From the NCBI RefSeq assembly GCF_022201045.2, contig NC_068557.1:24405501-24469500 (forward strand): a DNA stretch of 64,000 bases. The letters are read 5' to 3'. Of this stretch, positions 1 to 12,133 are shown piece after piece. Both the position numbers and the translations under genes were made by a program. Under the pieces are notes generated by a model, which was not told the origin of the DNA, did not search any database, and saw only the letters and a program-made list of their open reading frames with translations. The DNA comes from Citrus sinensis. Lineage: Eukaryota; Streptophyta; Magnoliopsida; Sapindales; Rutaceae. Within the stretch, counting starts at the first letter, position 1, and each line of letters starts with the position of its first letter.

Positions 1-491
1 GAAATTGGATTATATGATGAAAATATGGAAAAGGACAAGATTCCCATTGGTCCCCGTTTCTGTTGGACAATTCTGGTAACATCCAGTGAGGAGAAATCAG
101 TTTAATCACGTCTATAAGTGACTTTGGCTTAATGGCCCTCAGGAGTCGATTGGTAATATATTTGTTGCCTAGTAGTCAATAATTGAGAAATATGCGGAAC
201 CATAACTTGTCTTGTTATTTTTTTTTTCAAATTAAATTGGACTGTATTAAAAAAATAAAATTAGAATGAGGGGAAACCAAAAATGTACCCGGAACAATCT
301 ACCTTACCCCTTATCAAAAATAAATAAAATAAAATAAAATAACCTACCTTCACCGCATCATAGTTCGGTATTTCGGTGGCTTTTTACAAAGGCATGATTC
401 AGATTGTTTTTGGGAATTTCTGCCCTTTCAAAAAAATTGGATGGACAAGATATACTCAAGACCGGATTCAAATTCTTTTTGAGAGTTTTAA

Positions 492-1717
492 TAGTGTGTT
501 TACTTGTGGGTTTGAGAAATGAGAATGAAACATATGTTTACTTAGCAAAATGTAATTTGGGAATGAGAATAAGGAACCATTCCCATGGGTGGTTGTAAAT
601 GAAAATGTGGGAATGAGAATGAAACATCAATTTAATTTTCTATCCTTCTAATTTTTTCATATTTCTTAAATTACCCTTATTCAAATCACAAATAATTTTA
701 TTATTTTAAATGTCATTATTAATAATAATTATTATATTATTAAATTTTATTAACTTTATTATTTTAGTTATTATTATTATTATTTTCATTAATATTATCA
801 TTATTAACACTAAAAATAATGATAAAAATAATAATTAATTTATCATTATTGAGAATATTATCCTTATTGTTGTTATTATTATTATTATTAAATTTTATTA
901 ACTTTATTATTAATTATTGTTATTATTATTTTTATTAATATTATTATTATTATTTAACAATAATAATTAATAATAACTAAAATAATAAAATTAATAAAAT
1001 TTAATTTTAATAATAATAATAAATGTTAATAATGATAATATTAATAAAAATAGTAATAACAATAATTAATAATAAATAAAATAATAAAGTTAATAATAAT
1101 AATAATAATAATAAATGTTAATAATGATAAAATTAATAAAAACAGTATTAACAGTAATTAATAATAACTAAAATAATAAAATTAATAAATTATAATAATT
1201 ATAATAATAAATGTTAATAATTATAATATTAATAAAAATAAAAATAACAATGATTAATAATAACTAAAATAATAAATTTAATAAAATATAATAATAATAA
1301 TAAATGTTAATAATGATAATATTAATAAAAAATAACAATAATTAATAATAACTAAAATAATAAAGTTAATAAAATTTAATAATAATAATAATAAATATTA
1401 ATAATGATAATATTAATAAAAAAATATTAACAATAATTAATAATAACTAAATTAATAAATTTTAATAATAATAATAACAACAACAAAAACAATAATGATA
1501 ATATTGTTAATAATGATAAATTAATTATTTTTATTAATTATTAATACTATGGGTATTTTGATAAATTGATTAACACATCAATGGCATTCCAGCACATTTC
1601 CACTCCCATTTATTTTTGCCAAATAAACATTGAAATATCATTCTCATTCTAGCCCATTCTCATTCTCAATTCATTCTCATTCCACCTCATTCTCATTCCC
1701 ATGAAGTAAACGCATCA
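492..1717. mobile_element. non-autonomous DNA element, PIF/Harbinger-like
   Basis: The 14-bp ends (tagtgtgtttactt at left, the reverse complement of aagtaaacgcatca at right) match at 11 of 14 positions and are flanked by TAA at 489-491 and 1718-1720. Inside each end lie inverted arrays of the motif GAATGAGAATG (about 515-625 and 1630-1700). No transposase frame is visible. A 3-bp TAA duplication fits PIF/Harbinger elements; the superfamily call is inference. Confidence 0.5.
700..1550. repeat. TAA/AAT triplet-rich low-complexity tract
   Basis: About 850 bp built almost only of A and T, with recurring AAT, TAA and ATT triplets and a repeated phrase (aataactaaaataataaa) every 90-130 bp. It fills the centre of the 492-1717 element and probably grew by replication slippage inside it. 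Confidence 0.8.
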
Positions 1718-2599
1718 TAAAAGTAATTTTAAAAAGTTGAAATTTAATTTTATTATTTGGTAAATGTTTTTAGAATTCTCTTTTGGTAAAATCATCTCAT
1801 TCTATAGTAGATTTAAAAAAAAAATAAAAAAGTAGTTTTTCAAAATCTAATTTTGATAATCAGTTTTGTATTTAACACAATTCTATATATCCTCATATAT
1901 ATTATAAAAATCTAAAATTATCCTTATTAATTAAGAAATAAAATCATTAATTTTAAAGAGATTATTTTTATTTACAATTATACTAAGATAACAAAATAAA
2001 AAATAAAATTAATAATATAAAATATTTATTTTAGTTTTCAATTATTATAAATACATAGTAAAAAATATTTTATATACATTTTGTTTAAATAAATATTATT
2101 TAATATTATGTCTAATTCAGTTATTTATATTCTTACAATAATTTAATAATAAGATTTACCAAAATATATATATGACAGTTTTTAGAACCCACAATACTTT
2201 TAAAAATAAAATTTTCAGACATTTAATTGAATCTCTTCACAACTGTTTATTTTTATAACACATCTAATAATAATTATTTTAAAAACTAAAATATCACCAA
2301 TCTGGCCCTTAAAACCGTTGGCTAAAACCTCAAGAGAACCCGTAGTTTCAGCATTGATCTATTCCATTTTTGCCTAAAATAAATGTGGGCAAAGCGATGA
2401 AAGCGCTGGGGACACAAAGCCAATATTAACAATGTTGACTATTATTAACATTTCTAATCTTGATAAAACTGTAGGCAGCCTAATTTTATTAATTATAGAC
2501 ACATCCGTTACAGATTCCACGTGGGCATGCATGCTTTGTATAACTGTCCAATGATTGAGCGACCATTCATTAATGTCCGTAGAGTTTTTATTTATTTGT
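1718..2599. other. intergenic, AT-rich, no gene seen
   Basis: No coding similarity on either strand. The stretch is A/T-rich with short homopolymers and leads into the promoter of the C2-domain gene. Confidence 0.6.
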
Positions 2600-2608
2600 T
2601 TATATATA
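2600..2608 (+). promoter_or_regulatory. candidate TATA box of the C2-domain gene
   Basis: A ttatatata run lies about 135 nt upstream of the ATG at 2740, a usual distance for a plant TATA box with a short leader. No transcript evidence is available. Confidence 0.4.
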
Positions 2609-2739
2609 CGTGATTTGTTTTTTTTAGCAGAACTACTCAAAAGTGGGATTAGGGTTATTTCAACTGCCAATAAAGGAAAAAAATTAAAGTCCAGAGGTTT
2701 ATTGTTAATTGAATCATCTTTAATTAATTTGTCTACAAA

Positions 2740-3824
2740 ATGTCTCGTTCAGTCGAAAGCATGCTTGGCCTGCTAAAAATCCGTGTAAAAAGAGGCATTA
2801 ATCTTGCCGTGCGCGATGCTCTTAGTAGTGATCCTTATGTTGTCATTACCATGGGAAAACAGGCATGTAATTTTCTATTCGTCTTTGCCCAGAATCAATT
2901 TAATTTTGTTAATATGGCCCGAGAGATTTAATTACAAAATGGTTAAATGAGATGAAAGAAAATTACGCATAAACCTGGGACGTGTACTATTCTTGTACAT
3001 GAAATGCATGCATTTTTTGTTTACTTTCTTTCTTTCTTTTCTTGTATGAAAAATATGGCAGAAAATGAAGACTCACGTGATAAATAGTAACTGCAACCCT
3101 GTTTGGAATTGCGATTTGACTCTTCCAATCAGAGACCCCAATCTTCCAGTTCATTTGGTAAGTGATCTCCTTTTTTGAGTATTTTTGATCCATTGTTAGC
3201 CACTCTACCCAGCAAGGGACCCATGTAATTACTTTTAATTAAGTGTTCATTTTATTCTTTCCAAATTACAATGTGAGTGGAATTCAAATTTTCAAACCTC
3301 TTCTATGATAAGTTAAATCTATATTCCTAAAACTCAGCAAAATTAACGACATTGTAACAAGCAAAATTCATGTATATAACAATGTGATTCTTAATGCAAC
3401 ATAAAAATCAGCACAAAATCGAATAGACATAAGTCATTAATCCAAATTCAAGTAAAAAAATATTAGTAGTCAAGTAAAAGTAAATCCGTTGATTCATAAT
3501 TGAGATCTAAAACTTTTTGTGCAGACAGTTTACGATAAAGACACCTTTAGTGTGGATGACAAGATGGGAGAAGCAAACATAGACATTAAACCTTATATAG
3601 CATGTCTAAAGATGGGCTTGGAAAACCTCCCCAACGGGTGCGCAATCAAGAAAATTCAGCCAACAAGGACAAATTGCCTTCTCGATGAGAGCAGCATTAT
3701 TTGGAACAACGGCAAAATAACCCAAGATATGAGTCTTAGATTGAACAACGTAGAGTGTGGGGAAGTGGAGATACAGCTTGATTGGGTTGAAGTTCCGGGC
3801 TGTAAGGGTTTGGGATTCATCTAA
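2740..3824 (+). CDS. C2-domain ABA-related (CAR-type) protein, 172 aa
   Basis: Three exons: 2740-2862, 3062-3157 and 3525-3824. Together they encode 172 residues, the usual size of plant CAR proteins. These small Ca2+-dependent phospholipid-binding proteins recruit PYR/PYL abscisic-acid receptors to the plasma membrane. A single C2 domain spans about residues 9-130. Loop-1 aspartates D26 and D31 (RDALSSDPY) and loop-3 aspartates D77, D79 and D84/D85 (YDKD...DDKMG) are kept, so Ca2+ binding should be intact. The CAR-specific insert after the C2 core (GLENLP...NCLLDESS) and the C-terminal VECGEVEIQLDW are present. Intron 1 appears to use a GC donor (CAG|GCATGT) with acceptor GCAG at 3058-3061, giving the expected junction MGKQ-KMKT in phase 0; intron 2 is GT-AG. 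The ATG at 2740 is the first in frame after the TATA. The next gene downstream on the same strand is the PGM-like gene. Confidence 0.9.
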
Positions 3825-5598
3825 TCCTGAATTCTAAATTTGTCAATTTGTTAAAGTTTATTGTTATGTACTTTCATTTGTAGAATCAAACTTATTTTTG
3901 TATTGCGTTTGCATGGATTAATTTGTTCTCTATGTCTAAGACAAATGTGGATATGAGAGTCTGAAACTACGCTATTTATAATTAGTATGTACTCTTATGC
4001 GCCACTTTGGCACTTTGAGTCATATAGCTCAATTAAGTTGGATGGAGAACCTCCAGTTTTGCTATAATTAATGTGAATTTTTAATGAAATATCTATATTT
4101 TTTTCACCATGTAAATTCTGATCTTACATTGTATAGTTACTTGAGGAGTTTATATATCTATTTGAAGCCTTGGTTTTCTACATATGCTCAACTCTGCCTC
4201 TGAACTTCTCTCTGTTTTGGAGCATCAGATGTATATTTTCAACACTTCTTTATTTCCTATATATTTCCATGTTTGTATGCAGTAATTTGGTTTTGAGCCT
4301 TAGATTTCATTAATTACAGCGTCTCTTGCCAAAGCCAAATATTGAACGAGATGTTGACAAAGGAATATGTGACTTGTGAGATTGAACTTTGTACATTGTC
4401 AAGATTAGTGACCCACTTGAGCCCAACGCAATGAGTCCCAACCATCAGTGCACTGATCCAGGCCCAGCGCAGATACAATCATGCGACCACACACACGTCA
4501 CCTTGTGTGTATGCCAGTTGCCACGAAGAAGAAAAGGACCTTGAGCAGATTGCTAAGCAGTACTCTTACAGCAGTTCAACAAATTCCCAAAGACCAAATT
4601 ACTACTGAATGATGAACATGGAGAGACGCTTTTTATCTTATGGCCTTCAGCTGAGAATTACAACCAAATTTTCTTAGGCTGCACGCATTCTAGATTATTC
4701 AGTTGTGTGTATAAAGACTCATCTGTTACTTTGTCAGCATGCATCAAGATTAATGTTTCATTGAAATACTACTTAAATTCAATTTGTTGTTCAATTTTTC
4801 TAAGTTAGATGCCAGAGGCATCTCTGTTATATGGTCATTTCTTCACAGGTTTTTTTTTTTTTTTTAAATAAAAAAATCTTGATTTACTATGAATTTTCCA
4901 GATAAAATGTATTGCCAGACGTGGTATAGGTTGTGCCAATTTGGAGTTTTTAGATGAACCATCAATAACAGAAGTATAAAACCATCCACGAGCGAGCTAG
5001 CACGAAAAAAATTGGGGGATTTACCGAAATAGTTAAAACATGAGGTCTATTTTAAAATTTAATCATATCATGAGGGTTGTGCATAAATTTAATCAACTTT
5101 GTTTTTATAATGAATTGAAAAAAAAAAGAACGTTGTGCCAAAATGCCCTTAAAAGAGTGTGTTATAATTTATAACTTATAAACAATAGTGGATTTTTGGT
5201 CCAAAGTGAAATATTTACACACACTATCCTCATCTTAATTTTCATGCTCCAGGGTTTTGGATAATTAAGAATTCAGATTTTCTCATTTCAATTATTCTTG
5301 TCTGGCACGTTTCCTAATTCCTACGGCACTACAGCAGCCTGAAAGAATATGTCATTTATCTATCCCATGAAAATTAAGATTGGACAAAAAAACGAAAAGA
5401 TTTAATGCCTGAATAATACAAGAAAAATATCGTTGTTTTTGGAATTTTATTTAAAGATATTTTCCTTCACCCAGAATGTAGGGTGATTAATTAATTCATG
5501 TGGCTGTTCTTATCTTTCAACTTTGCTTCCTTCTTGAAAAAAATCCTCCATTCAGATACTTCAAACAAACCAACACAGCTTCAACTTTAACAGAATCC
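3825..5598. other. 3' UTR and intergenic region
   Basis: Holds the 3' end of the C2-domain gene and about 1.6 kb without any reading frame I recognise. Poly-T/poly-A runs at 4851-4865 and AT-rich stretches only. An in-frame upstream extension exists before 5599, but it lacks an ATG and is taken as leader of the next gene. Confidence 0.6.
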
Positions 5599-8568
5599 AT
5601 GGCTTCCACTACAACACCCTCAATATCATTGCAAAGCAACAGCTCGAGAACAAGCTTTCTATCGTCTCCAGGGCCAAAATGCCCAAAACCATTTCAAATA
5701 ACTGGCCTTAAACTTCCATTTCTGTCGCATTCAATAAAATTTACACACGTAAAATCTTCTGTTACAGACAAGTATAACGAAGTTGTGGTTGATGAAGAAA
5801 TGGACAGGATTCGGAGGCTCCAAAACGGGTCCGATGTTCGCGGTGTTGCCTTGGAAGGCGAAAAAGGTCGAACAGTTGACCTTACACCGTCAGCTGTGGA
5901 AGCCATTGCGGAGAGTTTTGGAGAATGGGTAATCAGAAGCTTGGAAAATGAACGCGGACGTCCTGTTGAGGATGTTAAAGTATCGCTTGGCAAAGACCCT
6001 CGAGTGTCAGGTCCTTCATTGAGCGTGGCAGTGTTTGCTGGCCTAGCTCGTGCTGGTTGTTTGGTGTTTGACATGGGACTTGCTACTACTCCAGCTTGTT
6101 TCATGAGCACGTTGCTGCCTCCATTTGCCTATGATGCATCGATAATGGTAGGGTATATGTATAAAGTGAATAACTTTAATCGCATCGCCATGGAATTTGC
6201 ATTTTGAATTAGTTTATATGAGATAAGATATTGTTGTGTTACAGATGACTGCTTCTCACTTACCTTACACTCGAAATGGTCTGAAATTTTTCACTAAGAA
6301 AGGGGGGCTAACGTCGCCCGTGGTGGAGGAGATATGTGGCGAAGCTGCCCGGAAATTTGCCAATAGGCTGACCAAAGTGTCTACAGTGCCGAGAAATCCT
6401 CCCACGAGAGTTGATTTCATGAGTGCTTATGCAAAACACCTCAGAGACATCATTAAGGAGAGAGTGAATCATCCCCTGCATTATGAGACACCAATCAAAG
6501 GATTTCAGGTTCCCTTCTTCACTTCTTTGTTTGTATCTTATTAGCTTGTGGCCGTACACACAATTCATGCATGTGCCACCAAATCTTGCGTTATCCTCGT
6601 TCCAACAATTTGCTTCTCATAAGATTTTGAGGTCCAAACTACGCAGAATGAGATATGGTGCATTGTTGTGGTGCTGACTGATAATTTGGGCTTTTGTTCC
6701 ATTGCAGTCTGGGCCTAAGTTTTGAAATGCACCCTTTTATTTATTCACGCATTGGAAGTTTTAACATTTTGACAAAGAAAAGGTGTATCTAGAGATATTT
6801 GTGATTTGCGTATCGCAGCATCCGATCAACTAAAATCCTCCTCCGGAGTGCTCCATTTTTGGGCCCAAAATCAAAAGTTCGGCCCATCCAAAAGAAACCA
6901 AAATTTTTTCTTCAGAATTTGGCTACCGTTAAGGGGTTAGGGGTACTGGGTAGTATATAATATGTACAAGTTTTAAATCTAGTTCTTAGATCGATTACAG
7001 AAATAATAATAAAAATAATAATTCTTAGACTAAAATCTAAGATTATGAATCTAAATATGTTTTACTTCTAGGATACATGTTAACATTGTTTATTGAGCAA
7101 AGTCTAAGATGATGATGTTGCTATTGCACCTCAATTGTAGATAATTGTGAATGCTGGAAACGGATCAGGAGGCTTCTTCACATGGGATGTGTTAGACAAG
7201 CTGGGAGCAGACACATTTGGCTCTTTACACCTCAACCCAGATGGGATGTTCCCTAACCACATTCCGAATCCTGGGGACAAAACTGCAATGGCTCTAACCA
7301 GAGCAGCTGTGCTCGAAAACAATGCTGATCTCGGAGTTGTTTTCGATACTGACGTTGATCGCAGCGGGGTTGTTGATAACAAAGGCAATCCAATCAATGG
7401 TGACAAGCTTATAGCTCTCATGTCTGCCATTGTGTTGAAAGAACACCCTGGAACTACTATAGTGACTGATGCTCGGACAAGCATGCCGCTTACCAAGTTT
7501 ATTACAGATAGAGGAGGAAACCATTGCCTGTATCGTGTTGGTTACCGAAATGTGATTGATAAGGGAGTTCATCTTAATGAAGATGGCATTGAAACACATC
7601 TTATGATGGAAACATCAGGGCATGGTGCTCTTAAAGAGAATTATTTCCTTGATGACGGTAATATATATATATATATATATTTTGGACGTCTTCTGAAAAA
7701 TGTCATTAATGCTTCTGATTTCCCATTGTTCCTCACCTGGATTTTGTTACCCTTTTACAGGAGCTTATTTGGTTGTAAAAATCATTATTCAGATGGTACG
7801 GATGAAGCTTGAAGGGTCAGATGAAGGCATTGGTAGTCTCATAAAAGATCTTGAAGAGCCACTAGAATCGATCGAACTAAGAATGAACATTATCTCTGAG
7901 CCTAGGTATGCAAAGGCAAAAGGATCTGAAGCCATTGAAGAATTCCGGAAATACATCGAGGTACTTGATCTGCAGAAAACTAATTCACATTCAGCTAGTG
8001 AAACAATTTGTTTAATAGTACGAACGTTTGATTAATTGCTTGCAGGGAGGAAGGCTACAAGGATGGGAATTAGATTCCTGCGGCGACTGCTGGGTGAGTG
8101 AAGGCTGCCTTGTGGACTCAGATGAATCTCCAGCTGCCATTGACGCTCGCATGTACAGGTATAAACATAAAAACTCTAAAGGAAATTTCAATTTGAGGCA
8201 GGTTTCGGTTTCAATATTAAATATTCTAAATTTCTGCAAATTCATCAGGGCTAAAGTTACAGATGAAGAACGTGGACAATATGGATGGATACATCTTAGA
8301 CAGAGCATTCACAACCCAAATATTGCTGTAAACGTCCAATCGATGGTGCCTGGGGGTTGCCGGTCTATTACAAAATCTCTCAGAGATAAGTAGGATCAAT
8401 TTTTTTTTGTTTTTTTTAACCCTGTTTTGTTTTTCAAAGCTTTAATTTAAGTGATGTAATATATATGGTTGTTGACTCTTGTGAATTGCGATCAGGTTTC
8501 TTTTAGCAAGTGGAATGGACAAAGTGCTTGACATTTCTCAGATCGAGAAGTACGCAGAAAGTAGCTAA
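5599..8568 (+). CDS. plastid-targeted phosphoglucomutase/phosphomannomutase-family protein, 618 aa
   Basis: Seven exons: 5599-6147, 6245-6508, 7141-7657, 7761-7960, 8046-8158, 8249-8389 and 8496-8568. All introns are GT-AG and the frame is continuous for 618 residues. This is the alpha-D-phosphohexomutase family (phosphate transfer between C1 and C6 of a hexose). Seen: a Ser/Thr-rich, acid-poor N terminus (about 50-60 residues) typical of a chloroplast transit peptide; the phosphoserine loop TASHLPYTRNG with S187; the Mg2+ loop DTDVDRSG (about 340-347); the sugar-binding segment METSGH (about 427-432); and a C-terminal phosphate-binding domain. The loop TASHLP differs from the classical TASHNP of sugar mutases, so substrate identity is uncertain. 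It is closest, from memory, to Arabidopsis At1g70820, not to cytosolic PGM2/3 or starch PGM1. The ATG at 5599 starts the transit peptide; no ATG lies upstream in frame. Confidence 0.93.
7661..7680. repeat. (AT)10 microsatellite at a 5' splice site
   Basis: Twenty bases of AT repeat begin three bases after the GT of PGM-like intron 3 (donor 7658-7659), so repeat-length changes would directly alter the donor context. Confidence 0.9.
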
Positions 8569-11500
8569 TGCCTAGGCTATACAGATTCTGAACAGTACTT
8601 CCAATTTCCATATACTGTACAGGAGGAGTTCATTATATGATCATTGCAGGTTAAAAAAAAAAAAGTATTCTGAGAGAATATCTGTATAGATTGTCATATT
8701 ACTAGTACTAGCTAAAATTCCCATGACGGATAAATGGTGACTTCAATGATGTGATTAATCTCACGCCACATTGCGGTTGTGGTTTGGTATTAACTTGTGT
8801 TGACTTGTTTTAATTTTCTGCCATAACGCTAATTGGCTCGTCATTGCATTTCAGTAATACTACTATACTACATAATATAGCAAGTACCGAATTATGTATG
8901 TATAATATTTTGATTTTTTGCAACATAAACACAGCGACTCCCACACTACACAACATAAATGAAATGATTTCAGCCATGAATTTATGCCCACGGTACAAGC
9001 TGTAGAAATAATATATCAATTATTGACAGAGTTGCAACATTATTTGTTTTTTAATGCACAATACAGACAAACAACTAATTGCTTTATTATATTTGGAGAC
9101 ATACATATTTGCTGAACTCAGGTATATCATTAAATTAGTAGGGACAAATAACATTTCAAGGAAACTTGCCTTGAAACACACATTAATTTTCTGCAGTTTA
9201 TTTACTACAATTATACTTGCACCTACACAATTCTATACATATTATAATAAAGTTTCTAACATCTATTCAATTATCCACAATCGCCGTTCCCCTTGTATAT
9301 ATCCCCAACAATAGATAATTAAAAGTATATTCTTTGACAAGCTTTAGCATTCAAAGAACCAAAGGAATCAGATTCATGCACCCATTACTTTGGCTTTTTA
9401 AAAAAAAAAGAAAAAGAAAGAAAAGAGCTAATTTTGGAACATTTTTAGAACTTCCTTCCTACCAAATTGGAAAAGGAATGGTATCGCAGTATCCGGGTCC
9501 ATTTGCATTTTGCTGTAAAGTGAATCAATCGATAAGTCTCACTGGGATTGTAGGCTAGTGATATTCATTCATGCCCTCCAGAGTGCGCAAGTTTGAGCCT
9601 TATTAGGCTTCTTTTCCTTCAAGAGTATGATAAATCAGAGCAAAGATTCTAAAGTAGTTCTGTCGTATCATACCAATTTAATGTATATATGACATGTGAA
9701 TATAAATTAAATATAATTATTAATTATATTATAATTTTTTAAAATAAATACACATATATTATGCATACATTAAATGAATGTAGTATAACGGAGTGTTTTA
9801 AAATCTTTCTTCCAAGATAATATATTTATTGGATGGTGGGTAAGTCATTAATTTGCCTCTTAGCCTTTCTTCTCAATTTTGATCTCCGGGTAATGAATTT
9901 ATTTTGCTAAGGCGAAACCATCAAGTTAATTTAATTTTAAACAAATCCCAAGTTGCATTGAAATGCATTACAATCTAAGTGAACTAGCATGCGGTTATAT
10001 ATATTTCGATTTCAAGTGGAAACTGGGGTAGAAAACAATGACAATCTAATCAATAATTAATCACAGGCTAACAATAACTACTACCTGTGACAAGTTAGAT
10101 ATTTGATTTTATATACTACCGTTAATGTGACTTTCATATAGCAATGATCAACGAGTGAGACGTAAAACGACAAAACATCAATTACGATATAAATTTTAGA
10201 TCTCAATTTTCCTAATGGGCACAAGTTAAGTACGTAAATTCACAAGCACTGTTAGTTAAATAGGGGAATTGAGTATCTCCCAATCTTAAAAATTAGTTCA
10301 ATAGGCGAGGCTTTCCCTCACTTCTTCCGATAAGGATAATATCAAAAAGAGGGATAATGAAACAAACCTGAAAGGAAATAAAAGATCGATTCAGACAAAA
10401 CTGAACCAAAGTTTTATTGGAGAAGGACATGATGCTGATCAGCTTATTGCCTTTATAACAAAAGTGAAAAGGAGATTATATTCATAATATGGTGGGTGGA
10501 AGGATTCTTTAAGTTTACCCCTTGTTTTCCAGTGGAGAAGAAATATTCCTCCCAGACCATTCATAGAAAATACATTCGAAATTAGTCTTAAGTAAAAAAT
10601 ATTTGACCAATTACTCATGATAAGAGTCGCAGTGATGAGTTTTTGATCTTATTAATTGCTTCTATCTAATATTTATAGAAAATGAGGGGAAGTCTCCTTT
10701 TCTTGTCAGATAAAGGTTAAGGTGTCTGTAATCGGAATATGATCCTCTGCTGATTTGAACTCTACTGAGTTTTTAAAGATCTTTTGTCATTTGTCTTTTA
10801 GTGGTAGTGTATGGGTAAGATTTAATTTCTTTTATTTTTTTATTCATTAACAACCAATCAATAATTGAGTTATTTGCTCAGAACATGATTAGATCATGAG
10901 AGAATCATGATCCGTCCGCAATCATATAGTTTCCAAGTTAATCCATTGTATTTATGGTTGTTTATGTATGATATATTTAGATCAATTTATATTTCCTTTC
11001 TGCTTCTCAGTTTTTTGCATAAAGTTGGATGGAGCTATTGAGTTTATACAAGGGCGAACGGGGGAAGTAAGTAAAAATGAAATGAAGAACGAAAAGAATG
11101 TTACAAAGATTGGTGACTAACTGAAAGTTATTTCGATGGACAGTTCTATTATATTGAAGGGAGTCCCTATATTACATTTTATGTAACATACACAACCCAC
11201 AAGAACCACACAAATTGTGGGACCCACATAATTGTGTGGTTCTTGTCGGTTGTGTATGTTACATGAAATGTAACATAGCAAAATCCTATATTGAAAGGAA
11301 AAATGCTAGGAGAATGACATTTTACCCCATTATTTTTGGGTTTTATCAGTTATTCCCTACTGTTTTAAAAGCTTGAAAACAGAGGAACAGAAGAATGGAG
11401 AACCAAAATGCATAGATGGAATACGAAAATCTCATTCTTTAAAGAGTATTGTTACATATTTTAAATTTTTTTATACCAAATAACTATCTCAAATGATATG

Positions 11501-12133
11501 GTATTTATTAATTAATTAGTGAGATAATGCAATTAGCTCACTTATATTTTATAAAAAATTATCAACAAATAAAGAATGCCACATCATTTAAAATAAAAAA
11601 TTTGAGATGTATACCATTATTTTTCTTTAAATTTACAAACCTCTTATTTCTCGTTATGTACAAAAAAATTCAGAAACGAAGACTCCTGACTTTTTTTTTA
11701 TGCAATTGAAGAGGTACAACTGAAAACAAGTATTTACTTATTTCTTAAAGATTCTCAAGTTCCAAGTATTTATTATAGGTAGTATAAAAGCTTGCACATT
11801 CGGAAGCTTTATGTGAGCATCGGTGTCTTCGCGGGGATCAACTGCAAGCAATGTTTTTTTGGTCAGGAACATTTTCGTTCTGCCTCTCTCATAACCATTC
11901 AGGCTATGCCACGTACCCACGCACATGTCAGCCACAATGGAGAACATAAACACAATCTGGTCGAACGTCACAACCTTTTTATTATTATTCATATATATAT
12001 ACAGTACTACACATTATAGGAACACGAAAACACACACGATAGACATAGATTTTCCCGTACTACATGTATCAACATCGAGGTTCATTTTATTGTAAAAAGC
12101 AGAACGTAAATAATTATGATCATACTCATGGGT
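8569..12133. other. intergenic, 3.5 kb, no gene seen
   Basis: Runs from the PGM-like stop codon to the convergent MLP gene. Open frames near 9054-9558 and 11527-11992 are short, AT-biased and without family features. The only structured item found is the palindrome at 11172-11273. Confidence 0.6.
11172..11273. repeat. near-perfect 102-bp palindrome (foldback)
   Basis: Two 42-base arms (11172-11213 and 11232-11273) are reverse complements at 40 of 42 positions. The 18-bp centre is itself almost palindromic (tgtgggacccaca). The transcript could form one continuous hairpin. It may be a MITE, a small-RNA hairpin or a recent inverted duplication; there is no clear target-site duplication. Confidence 0.85.

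Noticed and set aside
5694..6110. 138-codon open frame antisense to PGM-like exon 1
   Set aside because: Shadow of a real coding exon; no family features and no splice or promoter support.
9054..9558. Two adjacent + strand open frames downstream of the PGM-like gene
   Set aside because: Short, AT-biased composition, no recognisable motif; chance frames.
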